A stretch of 5,579 nt of DNA from Dehalococcoidia bacterium. GTDB lineage: Bacteria > Chloroflexota > Dehalococcoidia > Dehalococcoidales > Fen-1064. Within the stretch, counting starts at the first letter, position 1. Every line of letters begins with the position of its first letter. Both the position numbers and the translations under genes were made by a program. The stretch lies in contig PMBW01000327.1 in the NCBI GenBank assembly GCA_003153075.1, positions 8,832 to 14,410 of the forward strand, in the 5' to 3' direction. The notes beneath the pieces were generated by a model. That model saw only the letters and a list, made by a program, of their open reading frames with translations. It was not told the origin of the DNA and did no database searches. Positions 1 to 5,568 of this stretch are shown here, piece after piece.

Positions 1-512
1 GCGAAGATCTCGGCGATGATGATCGGCACCGGGTCGAATTTCAGTAATCGCGCCAGTTCGATTGTTACCATAGCGAAAAACAAGAGAACAGTGATACTGT
101 CGATGAACATCGCCAGGAAACCGGCCAGTAAAGTAAAAACTACCAGGATCGCTGCTACTTTGTATTTTACTAACCTGGCGGCATACAAACAAAGCCAGCG
201 GAAAAACCCGACCTTCCCCAACCCCTCCACCATTATCATCATCCCGCCGATAAAGATGATCGTTTGCCAGTTTACTCCTGCTGACTCCAGCGGTTCGTGA
301 CCGGGCAGCCAGAAGGCCGGCCGTCCGATCTGCCCGAAGTTCAAAACATGTAATACGGTAGCAGGGCTCTTCATTATAATAAGGAAGACAATAATAATTG
401 TTAACGCCCCCCCCGCCAGCGCCGGCACGTAACGGGGAAATTTATTGATAATGATCACGGCAAACATTAAAAGGAATATGACCACCGCGCAGACCTGGGC
501 CAGAACCGGCAT
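1..512 (-). CDS. ArsB/NhaD/SLC13-type ion transporter permease, N-terminal part (runs off left edge)
   Basis: An open frame of 170 codons begins at the ATG complementary to 510-512 and continues past position 1 without a stop, so only the N-terminal part is present. The protein starts MPVLAQVCAVVIFLLMF and is very hydrophobic. Likely membrane spans lie at about residues 5-23, 28-47, 82-97 and 118-148. The block from about residue 80 (VNWQTIIFIGGMMIMVEGL), through the amphipathic stretch at 103-117, the span with FIDSITVLLFFAMV (136-149) and PVPIIIAEIF (161-170), matches my memory of the ArsB/NhaD and SLC13/CitMHS permeases. These are inner-membrane secondary transporters of anions or of sodium in exchange for protons. 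The substrate (arsenite, dicarboxylate, citrate or Na+/H+) cannot be told from this part. A GAGG ribosome site lies 8 nt upstream of the ATG. A run of eight G in the coding strand (407-414) falls in the second span. Confidence 0.78.
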   Translation of the reverse strand, partial: MPVLAQVCAVVIFLLMFAVIIINKFPRYVPALAGGALTIIIVFLIIMKSPATVLHVLNFGQIGRPAFWLPGHEPLESAGVNWQTIIFIGGMMIMVEGLGKVGFFRWLCLYAARLVKYKVAAILVVFTLLAGFLAMFIDSITVLLFFAMVTIELARLLKFDPVPIIIAEIF

Positions 513-842
513 AAAATTTACCTCAAACAGATTTTATTAATTAAACGCCGCTAAAGGACAAACACTTGAAAACATGAAGCGTATATTTATTTATAAACAA
601 TCGATTTACCATTTTAATATGAATGTGCGTACAAAGTCCACGTTAGTTAATTCTGTGACACTGCGAATTATCTAGTTTTAGAGTTCCTTATTTTTGCCAA
701 AAGTGAAACCTGATTATTTAACCGCAACTCACTACTCATTACTGATAACTTGAAACCCTCCTTGTTATTTCTTTTGCTTATCATTAAAATTATCTCAACG
801 TCATCCAGTCTTCACTATTTAAACTGACAACGGGAGGCACTA
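513..842. other. Divergent intergenic region, no gene seen
   Basis: This AT-rich gap of about 330 bp separates the permease (minus) from the metallo-hydrolase (plus), so it should hold promoters for both. On the plus strand a candidate promoter at 762-790 is listed separately. On the minus strand I found no convincing -35/-10 pair. The best was TTGTCC with TAATAA at 16 bp spacing close to the permease start, which is weak. The only open frame, 34 codons from 574 to 675 on the plus strand, lacks a ribosome site and looks non-coding. Confidence 0.6.
762..790 (+). promoter_or_regulatory. Candidate sigma-70-type promoter for the metallo-hydrolase gene
   Basis: TTGTTA (762-767) and TAAAAT (785-790) are separated by 17 bp, giving 4/6 and 5/6 agreement with the TTGACA and TATAAT consensus. 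Transcription would begin near 797, giving a leader of about 46 nt before the ATG at 843. The surroundings are AT-rich, so a chance match is possible. Confidence 0.42.
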
Positions 843-1667
843 ATGCAGAAAATATCTCAGAACGTTTATGCCGAAACTAATTTCAACGGTTGTAATCCCG
901 GATTTGTCGTCACCGCCGGCGGGGTTGTGATGATCGATACACCCCAGGTCCCCTCCGATGCTGTGAAATGGCGCGAAACCATCGCCAAATTCGGCACGGT
1001 TCGCTACATTATTAACAATGAACCGCACGGCGACCACGTCAGCGGAAATTACTTTTTCAAGGGCGTTGTCATCGCCCACGAAGGCACCCGGCGGGCAATC
1101 CTCAGTTACTCAGCTGCGGACGCCAAAGAAAGATATAAAAAGACATCGCCGGCGGATTATGCCCTGATGAAAAGCTTTAAATACCGCGCCCCCGCCATCA
1201 CTTTTACCGGAGAAATCACCATCCACCTGGGCGACCATACTATCCGGATCATGCATCTCCCCGGACATACCCCTTTTCAATTGGCTGTCTTTATCCCGGA
1301 GGAGAAAGTCCTCTTTACCGCGGATAATGTGCTTTATAAAGTCCCCATGTACTTCCAGCACGCCGAACCGTTTGCATGGATCGAGTCGCTGAAAAAACTG
1401 GCGGATCTGGACGCCGAAGTAATTGTTCCCGGTCACGGTGAAATTTGCACCCCGGCCTATCTCCCCGAAATGATCGCCCGCGTGCAGGAATGGATCGATG
1501 CGGTGGACGTTCTTGTCAGGAAGGGTATGACACTCCCGGAAATTGAAAAGAATTTTACTTTCCGCGACCGCTGTGCGCCCCAACCCGGCAGGGAAGCGAC
1601 CGCCCCCATGTTGTTAAAAGCAAATATTACCCGGCTTTATGAGGTCCTGAAAAACAACCAAAAATAA
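843..1667 (+). CDS. Metallo-beta-lactamase-fold hydrolase with ExHxDH motif
   Basis: This 274-residue protein has the layout of the metallo-beta-lactamase superfamily: an N-terminal strand pair with GGVVMIDTP (26-34), the metal motif NEPHGDH (59-65), LPGHTPFQ with His142 (139-146), LFTADNV with Asp161 (157-163) and VPGHGEI with His198 (195-201). His62, Asp64, His65, His142, Asp161 and His198 fit the usual binuclear zinc or iron ligands. The first His of the usual HxHxDH motif is Glu60 here. No signal peptide is visible, so a cytoplasmic location is likely. Members of this fold hydrolyse thioesters, lactones, phosphodiesters and other substrates, and nothing here fixes the substrate. The ATG has GGGAGG (832-837) 5 nt upstream, which supports this start. 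The gene appears monocistronic, with a hairpin terminator about 100 bp downstream. The C-terminal region after residue 205 is helical and probably covers the active site. Confidence 0.88.
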   Translation: MQKISQNVYAETNFNGCNPGFVVTAGGVVMIDTPQVPSDAVKWRETIAKFGTVRYIINNEPHGDHVSGNYFFKGVVIAHEGTRRAILSYSAADAKERYKKTSPADYALMKSFKYRAPAITFTGEITIHLGDHTIRIMHLPGHTPFQLAVFIPEEKVLFTADNVLYKVPMYFQHAEPFAWIESLKKLADLDAEVIVPGHGEICTPAYLPEMIARVQEWIDAVDVLVRKGMTLPEIEKNFTFRDRCAPQPGREATAPMLLKANITRLYEVLKNNQK

Positions 1668-1735
1668 ATTTGTATTGAAAATAAGTCAGGTACGTTTATT
1701 TAAGTATTAACAAACAACCAACGACCCTCATCCAT

Positions 1736-1755
1736 CTTCTCCCGTTAAGGAGAAG
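1736..1755 (+). repeat. Short palindrome, possible dispersed intergenic repeat
   Basis: CTTCTCC (1736-1742) and GGAGAAG (1749-1755) form a 7-bp stem with a 6-nt loop. The surrounding purine/pyrimidine-rich text, with CCCTC at 1725-1729 and GAGGG at 1767-1771 as an outer pair, resembles short palindromic elements repeated between genes in many bacterial genomes. Only one copy is in this window, so repetition is an inference. Confidence 0.4.
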
Positions 1756-1765
1756 GAGATAAACG

Positions 1766-1800
1766 AGAGGGAGTGCTTTTGCACTCCCTCTTCTGAATTT
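1766..1800 (+). terminator. Intrinsic terminator candidate for the metallo-hydrolase gene
   Basis: Positions 1766-1776 and 1781-1791 are perfect complements (11 bp) around a TTTT loop. After the stem come TCTGAA and then a run of T starting at 1798. The stem is strong. The T-tract begins 6 nt late, so termination may be imperfect. The position, 99 nt after the stop codon of the plus-strand gene, is consistent with ending that transcript. Confidence 0.6.
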
Positions 1801-1969
1801 TTTACTTAGACCCAACCTGTAAATTTTTAAATATTTTGTGACGCACGGCAAAGGAAAAAGAATAAAGATATCGGACATTGTGGAGTTACTGCACAGTAAA
1901 AGTGTTAACATGCCGCAGTAATTTGACCTGACTTCTGATTATTCGAAAGAGATAATAAAAACAATAGCG
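1801..1969. other. Convergent intergenic stretch with an inverted repeat, no gene seen
   Basis: No credible gene lies between the two hairpins. TTACTG (1886-1891) and CAGTAA (1894-1899) form a palindrome with a 2-nt centre, and another CAGTAA half-site lies at 1916-1921, 22 bp from the previous one. This looks like an operator but lies between convergent genes, where no promoter is needed, so it may be chance or mark an unannotated transcript. Confidence 0.35.
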
Positions 1970-2007
1970 AAGCCGCTGCGGGAGTTTTCCGGCAGCGGCT
2001 TATTTTT
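1970..2007. terminator. Bidirectional terminator shared by convergent genes
   Basis: AAGCCGCTGC (1970-1979) pairs with GCAGCGGCTT (1992-2001), a perfect 10-bp GC-rich stem. After one G-G mismatch, three inner pairs (1981-1983 with 1988-1990) close a 4-nt loop. On the plus strand the tail is ATTTTTAT. On the minus strand the tail is CGCTATTGTTTTATT. The hairpin begins 4 nt after the stop codon of the minus-strand DUF5343 gene, so that gene is its most obvious client. It can also stop read-through from the left. Confidence 0.82.
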
Positions 2008-2701
2008 ATGGGTGGGGATTTATTTTAAACAGTTCGAAGTAGGCTTCAAACCACTTCTTCTTAATTTCGTCATTCCAGGCCGGGTCGAAATGGGGAAACT
2101 TGTCAGCCAGCATTTGATGCCAGGGCAATAATTCCGGAATTCTACTTTCTTTAATTGGTACGACAAAATTCTCATTTGTCCTGGTGCCAACTTTCTTTAT
2201 GGCATTTTTAGTGCCAGAATTAGTATGTGGCACTTTTCTTTTTTTGGTAATATGCGGGGATAATGGTATGCCGGCATCCTTGGAAAATTCCGTAAAGAAC
2301 TTAATGCACTTGCGGCAGACATCACTCTTCATCTTATAGGTATTCAGGAAAACATCTTCCAGTTCGGCGTAGCTGGCGTTCTGCGTATCTACCGTGCCCT
2401 TTAAAGCGAAGGCATAGGCCTCGTCGGCAACCTGTCGCATTAATACCGATCGGTGCTCTCCGGTCGTGGCTGTCACCAGTAACTTAAGGCGCGGCATCGG
2501 CCTGCCATTTTCGTCGATCAGATTTAAAAACCGCATCGCCGACATCAATTGCGTGCCGGTGCTGCCCGAAAACATTTCTCCCCAATAGCTTCGGTCGATG
2601 CGCGTAGGCAGCGGCGGCTCCTGCAATTTAGTCATGAAACTATCGAAGGTTTTATACGAAACATAAGGCGGTGAATGCTTCCGTCCATCGTCCACTGTCA
2701 T
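2006..2701 (-). CDS. DUF5343-family protein of unknown function
   Basis: This 231-residue protein resembles the DUF5343 family as I remember it. Visible matches are PPYVSYKTF (11-19), RIDRS (34-38), SGSTGTQLMSAMRFLNLID (45-63), PRL (70-72), KCIKFF (131-136) and DAGIPLSP (142-149). The N-terminal part looks like a helical, winged-helix-like domain, which is an inference. A lysine-rich linker follows (about 150-185). A C-terminal helical segment has LLPWHQML (191-198) and a Trp-rich stretch FDPAWNDEIKKKWFEAYFELF (205-225), typical of the ends of such proteins. There is no signal peptide or membrane span, so it is probably cytoplasmic. The function of the family is unknown to me. The ATG has GAGGTG 5 nt upstream and a near-consensus promoter just before it, and the gene ends at a strong terminator. 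It is therefore a single-gene unit, divergent from the ftsA-ftsZ operon. Confidence 0.8.
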   Translation of the reverse strand: MTVDDGRKHSPPYVSYKTFDSFMTKLQEPPLPTRIDRSYWGEMFSGSTGTQLMSAMRFLNLIDENGRPMPRLKLLVTATTGEHRSVLMRQVADEAYAFALKGTVDTQNASYAELEDVFLNTYKMKSDVCRKCIKFFTEFSKDAGIPLSPHITKKRKVPHTNSGTKNAIKKVGTRTNENFVVPIKESRIPELLPWHQMLADKFPHFDPAWNDEIKKKWFEAYFELFKINPHP

Positions 2702-2725
2702 AGTGCCACCTCGCTTGGTGTTTTT

Positions 2726-2754
2726 ATTATATGCCAGCAGTTTTTGCTTTTCAA
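2726..2754 (-). promoter_or_regulatory. Near-consensus promoter of the DUF5343 gene
   Basis: Read on the minus strand, TTGAAA (2754-2749) and a perfect TATAAT (2731-2726) are separated by exactly 17 bp. Transcription should begin near 2719, giving a short leader of about 18 nt that contains the ribosome site GAGGTG. This is the best promoter in the window and supports both the reality of the gene and its start. Confidence 0.8.
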
Positions 2755-2773
2755 TAGTTTTTTGGAACTATAT

Positions 2774-2833
2774 AGGACTAAAATAATTCCGCAATAATTC
2801 CGTATAAGGACAAAATGGAAACAGTAAGGACAA
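2774..2833 (+). repeat. Phased short direct repeats in the divergent intergenic region
   Basis: AATAATTCCG occurs at 2782-2791 and 2793-2802, an 11-bp period close to one helical turn. TAAGGACAA occurs at 2805-2813 and 2825-2833, a 20-bp period. A third AGGAC lies at 2774-2778. The cluster sits between the DUF5343 promoter and the leader of the ftsA-ftsZ operon, so it may be an operator for either transcript. Confidence 0.5.
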
Positions 2834-2836
2834 TCT

Positions 2837-2881
2837 TTGCGAGTATGTTTTGGTACGTTTAATATTGTATATAACAGTATT
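2837..2881 (+). promoter_or_regulatory. Candidate promoter region of the small ORF-ftsA-ftsZ operon
   Basis: Two overlapping options exist. One is TTGCGA (2837-2842), 17 bp, TAATAT (2860-2865), matching 4/6 at each box. The other is a -10 TATAAC (2870-2875, 5/6) with no good -35. An imperfect dyad, AATATTG (2861-2867) and CAGTATT (2875-2881), with 6 of 7 pairs, surrounds this -10. The operon needs a promoter in this gap, but which box is used cannot be decided from sequence. Confidence 0.4.
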
Positions 2882-2898
2882 ATCCAGGAACGTATTTA

Positions 2899-2904
2899 GG
2901 GGGG
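2899..2904 (+). promoter_or_regulatory. Ribosome binding site of the small ORF
   Basis: A run of six G after TTTA, continuing into GAA, lies 9 nt before the ATG at 2914. It is strongly purine-rich and is a main reason to believe that the short ORF is translated. Confidence 0.6.
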
Positions 2905-2913
2905 AATACAGAA

Positions 2914-3108
2914 ATGGAAACAACTATTGAGTACGAAAACATCACTACCGGCGTCTGCAATCTTAACCTCAGCGCTTCAGGCGAAACTTCTACGTTGAAC
3001 GCCTGTGATTCACCCAGCGGGTTCTTGGCAGAACTCTACCTGGGGCCTCGGGTCGAAACCCACAGTAATCTGATGAACAGCAAATGGCACATTCATTACC
3101 GCGAATAA
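2914..3108 (+). CDS. Unrecognised 64-residue small protein leading the ftsA-ftsZ operon
   Basis: I do not recognise this protein. It begins METTIEYENITTGVCNLNLS and ends NSKWHIHYRE. It is soluble-looking and mildly acidic, rich in Thr, Ser and Asn, with two cysteines (15 and 31) and three histidines (50, 59, 61) but no clear CxxC or other metal motif, no membrane span and no signal peptide. In favour of a real gene: a G-rich ribosome site 9 nt upstream, codon choice like that of its neighbours (many GGC, GTC, AAC, CTC, GCC and GAA codons), and a position in the same direction as ftsA with a 36-nt gap. Against: it is short and no homologue is known to me. If real, it is probably co-transcribed with the division genes. 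A role in division is only an inference from position. It could also be a leader peptide or a translated leader with regulatory effect. Confidence 0.6.
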   Translation: METTIEYENITTGVCNLNLSASGETSTLNACDSPSGFLAELYLGPRVETHSNLMNSKWHIHYRE

Positions 3109-3125
3109 ATTATACATATTATATT

Positions 3126-3131
3126 AGGAGG
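3126..3131 (+). promoter_or_regulatory. AGGAGG ribosome site with unusually long spacing to the ftsA ATG
   Basis: A perfect AGGAGG lies 13 nt before the ATG at 3145, longer than the usual 5-10 nt. In frame, an ATT at 3139-3141 would sit 7 nt from the site, but ATT starts are rare. The ATG is retained because it gives the normal FtsA N-terminus just before the phosphate-1 motif. Confidence 0.6.
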
Positions 3132-3144
3132 AAACAATATTAAT

Positions 3145-4353
3145 ATGAAGAGAACAAGAATTTCGGCCATAGACGTTGGAACAACCAAAGTATGCTCAGT
3201 CATGGGCGATATCGATGAGAAGAACAACGTCCGTATCCTGGGTGTCGGTGTCTCCGCTTCCCAGGGACTCACCAAAGGAATGGTAGTCAACCTCAACGAA
3301 GCCCGCGAATCGATCCGCGAGTCAGTACACAAGGCAGAACGCACTGCCGGCTACAAAATGGAATCAGCTTGTGTCGGTGTCACCGGTAGACACATCACCT
3401 CTGTCAACAATAAGGGCGCTGTAGCTATCTCACGTGGTGACCGTCTGGTGCGTCCCGAAGACTTAAAGAGAGTGCTGGAAGTAGCCCGCTCCGTAGAAGT
3501 CCCCACTGACCAGAAAGTATTACATGTCATTCCCCGTGCCTATACCGTTGATGGACAAAATGGCGTCAAGAACCCCGTTGGGATGCATGGCTTCCGCCTG
3601 GATGTCGAAACTCACATCATCACGGCAGCCGCTACCTCGGTTCAGAACCTGACCAAGTGCATCCGTGGCATAGGCATTGAGATTGATGACCTTATCCTGG
3701 AGCCGTTAGCTGCCGCAGAAGCGGTACTGGAACCGGAAGAAAGACTGGACGGCGTCATGATGGCTGACATCGGCGGCAGTACCACCGATATCGCTGTCTT
3801 CAAAGACAATTCAGTTTGCTTTACCTCCGTCCTGCCCATCGGCGGTTATCAGATTTCCCGTGATATCTCCATCGGCCTGGGGCTTACCTTTGAAGCCGCC
3901 GAAGAGTTAAAGAAGAAATTCGGGGATGTTTCCCCCTGGCACGGCGAAGAACCCGAACAGGACAGAGAACTCACATTAGGGCAGCACAGCGTTTCATCTC
4001 ATGACCTGAGCGAAATCATCCGTGCCCGTGTTGAAGAACTCGTCCGCCTGATCGTCATGGAATTACCGGATAAAGATTATGCTCACTTTATTCCCTCCGG
4101 GTTGGTCCTGACCGGCGGCGGCGCCAACCTCGGCGGTCTGGCCGAATTATCTCATGATATCGTGCGCTTCCCCGTCAGAATCGGTATTCCCCCGGCTCTG
4201 CCTGGTGTTTCCGATGCCCTTTGTGACCCCGCTTACGCCACCAGTCTCGGCTTAATGCTCTGGAGATCCAGAAATTCCAGCGCTCAGACCCCGCAGGCTA
4301 AGGGCGGTATCCGCGGATTCGTTTCACCGGTTCTTAGAATGTTCCGGCAATAA
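3145..4353 (+). CDS. ftsA: Cell division protein FtsA
   Basis: FtsA is an actin-fold ATPase that binds FtsZ, polymerises on the inner face of the membrane and anchors and steers the Z-ring. This 402-residue protein is of ordinary family length. Seen in order: phosphate-1 motif AIDVGTTKVC (8-17), the first part of domain 1A up to about 83, the FtsA-specific 1C (SHS2) insertion at about 84-165 including RPEDLKRVLEVARSV (103-117), connect-1/domain 2A with LEPLAAAEAVL (185-195), phosphate-2 motif MADIGGSTTDIAVF (206-219), domain 2B around 240-310, and the adenosine motif SGLVLTGGGANLGGL (318-332). After a short linker the end GIRGFVSPVLRMFRQ (388-402) is an amphipathic, basic helix that fits the membrane-targeting sequence. 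The gene lies 36 nt after the small ORF and 37 nt before ftsZ, so one operon is likely. No mur, ftsQ or ddl gene is adjacent. Confidence 0.96.
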   Translation: MKRTRISAIDVGTTKVCSVMGDIDEKNNVRILGVGVSASQGLTKGMVVNLNEARESIRESVHKAERTAGYKMESACVGVTGRHITSVNNKGAVAISRGDRLVRPEDLKRVLEVARSVEVPTDQKVLHVIPRAYTVDGQNGVKNPVGMHGFRLDVETHIITAAATSVQNLTKCIRGIGIEIDDLILEPLAAAEAVLEPEERLDGVMMADIGGSTTDIAVFKDNSVCFTSVLPIGGYQISRDISIGLGLTFEAAEELKKKFGDVSPWHGEEPEQDRELTLGQHSVSSHDLSEIIRARVEELVRLIVMELPDKDYAHFIPSGLVLTGGGANLGGLAELSHDIVRFPVRIGIPPALPGVSDALCDPAYATSLGLMLWRSRNSSAQTPQAKGGIRGFVSPVLRMFRQ

Positions 4354-4390
4354 AGCAGGACTATAAGGTAAGAGATAAGGAGCGCCTACT

Positions 4391-5506
4391 ATGTCAAAAT
4401 CGAATTTCGTCCCGGTTGGGGCAAACATCAAGGTTGTCGGTCTCGGCGGAGCCGGTTGTAATGCAATTACACGTATGGTCCGCGAACAGATCCGCGGCGT
4501 TGAATTTATCGCGATGAATACTGACGCCCAGCAGTTATCCTACACTGAAGCAGGCCTCCGTTTACAACTGGGCGAACGCCTTACCCGCGGTATGGGCGCC
4601 GGCGGCGACCACACTATCGGTCATAAGGCAGCTGAAGAAAGTAAAGATGATATCAAAGAAGCCTTGAAAGGCGCTGATATGGTATTCGTTACCGCCGGCA
4701 TGGGCGGCGGTACAGGCACAGGGTCGGCTGCAGTAGTGGCAGAAATCGCCAAAACAAGCGGCGCCCTGACTATCGCCATCGTCACCAAACCTTTTGGGTT
4801 CGAAGGAAAACACCGCCTTCAGAACGCCGAAGAGGGCATTGCTGACCTTGTCGATAAAGTCGATACCCTGGTCATTATCCCGAACGACCGTTTGTTAGCG
4901 TTGTGTGACCAGAAAACCTCTATGGACAGCGCTTTTAGAATTGCCGATGGCGTACTTCATCATGGGGTACAGGCAATCGCCGAGGTTATCACTGTTCCCG
5001 GTCTTATCAACCTCGACTTTGCCGATATCCGCACCATCATGAAAGATGCGGGACCGGCCTGGATGTCTATCGGGAGAGGCACCGGACCGAACCGCGCCAT
5101 CGATGCGGCCAAAGAAGCCCTCGCCAGCCCGTTACTGGATGTCTCGATGAACGGCGCGAAGGGCGTTATGTTCAACATCACCGGTAGCAACAACCTGACC
5201 CTCTTCGAAGTTAATGCCGCCGCAGAAGTCATCAAACAGGCCGTCGACCCGAATGCTAACGTTATTTTCGGTGTCGCGTTCGATACCAATATGACCAATG
5301 AAATCCGTTTAACACTGATCGCCACCGGTTTCGAAAATGGCACCGGTGTTAACAGCGCCGTTCGCGAGAAGGAAATCACCCAGCAACTCAAGAACTTGAA
5401 AGGTAATGACCTGGATACACCTTCCTTCCTGCGCCAGCGTTCGCCTGCCCAGGCCCGCACGACCCCGACTATCACACCGTTATATACGCCGAATAAAGTT
5501 CATTAG
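4391..5506 (+). CDS. ftsZ: Cell division protein FtsZ, tubulin-like GTPase
   Basis: FtsZ binds GTP and polymerises into the cytokinetic ring at mid-cell. This 371-residue protein shows the whole GTPase core: LGGAGCN (18-24), NTDAQQL (43-49), the tubulin signature [11 protein letters not shown] (103-113), TKPFGFEG (132-139), PNDRLL (164-169) and the T7 synergy loop NLDFAD (207-212), with Asn207, Asp209 and Asp212 at the positions found in E. coli. The second domain ends at about 320 with LTLIATGF (307-314). The C-terminal part is unusual. After only about 20 residues comes [12 protein letters not shown] (339-350), resembling the conserved peptide that binds FtsA, and then a further 21-residue Pro/Thr-rich tail. 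The start is supported by AAGGAG (4377-4382) 8 nt upstream and by the normal N-terminus. The gene follows ftsA by 37 nt. No hairpin terminator is visible between the stop and the right edge. Confidence 0.98.
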   Translation: MSKSNFVPVGANIKVVGLGGAGCNAITRMVREQIRGVEFIAMNTDAQQLSYTEAGLRLQLGERLTRGMGAGGDHTIGHKAAEESKDDIKEALKGADMVFVTAGMGGGTGTGSAAVVAEIAKTSGALTIAIVTKPFGFEGKHRLQNAEEGIADLVDKVDTLVIIPNDRLLALCDQKTSMDSAFRIADGVLHHGVQAIAEVITVPGLINLDFADIRTIMKDAGPAWMSIGRGTGPNRAIDAAKEALASPLLDVSMNGAKGVMFNITGSNNLTLFEVNAAAEVIKQAVDPNANVIFGVAFDTNMTNEIRLTLIATGFENGTGVNSAVREKEITQQLKNLKGNDLDTPSFLRQRSPAQARTTPTITPLYTPNKVH

Positions 5507-5538
5507 GTAGTAATTTATTAAAAGGTTCTCATGGATTA

Positions 5539-5568
5539 TTGACAAAAGTGTCCTCGGGAACGTATATT
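5539..5568 (+). promoter_or_regulatory. Promoter of the next gene, at the right edge
   Basis: A perfect -35 TTGACA (5539-5544) is followed after 18 bp by TATATT (5563-5568, 5/6). ATATT (5564-5568) and AATAT (5572-5576) form a small palindrome around a 3-nt centre, which covers the end of the -10 and could be an operator. The promoter lies 33 nt past the ftsZ stop and would start transcription close to the right edge, so the gene it serves is outside the window. Confidence 0.65.

Noticed and set aside
16..300. 94-codon open frame on the plus strand
   Set aside because: It lies opposite the permease reading frame, whose translation shows clear membrane spans and family motifs, and it has no ribosome site.
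574..675. 34-codon open frame on the plus strand in the divergent gap
   Set aside because: No Shine-Dalgarno sequence, AT-rich composition and no recognisable features.
1110..1583. 157-codon open frame on the minus strand
   Set aside because: Antisense shadow of the metallo-hydrolase, whose plus-strand frame carries all the metal-binding motifs.
843..1667. Antibiotic-resistance beta-lactamase
   Set aside because: The fold is shared, but there is no signal peptide, the first ligand differs and the context is ordinary. A general hydrolase is far more likely.
1696..1911. 71-codon open frame on the minus strand between the hydrolase and DUF5343 genes
   Set aside because: It runs through both hairpins and the terminator stem, and its Leu- and Arg-rich translation looks like that of non-coding DNA.
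4960..5475. 171-codon open frame on the minus strand
   Set aside because: Antisense shadow of ftsZ, caused by codon bias.
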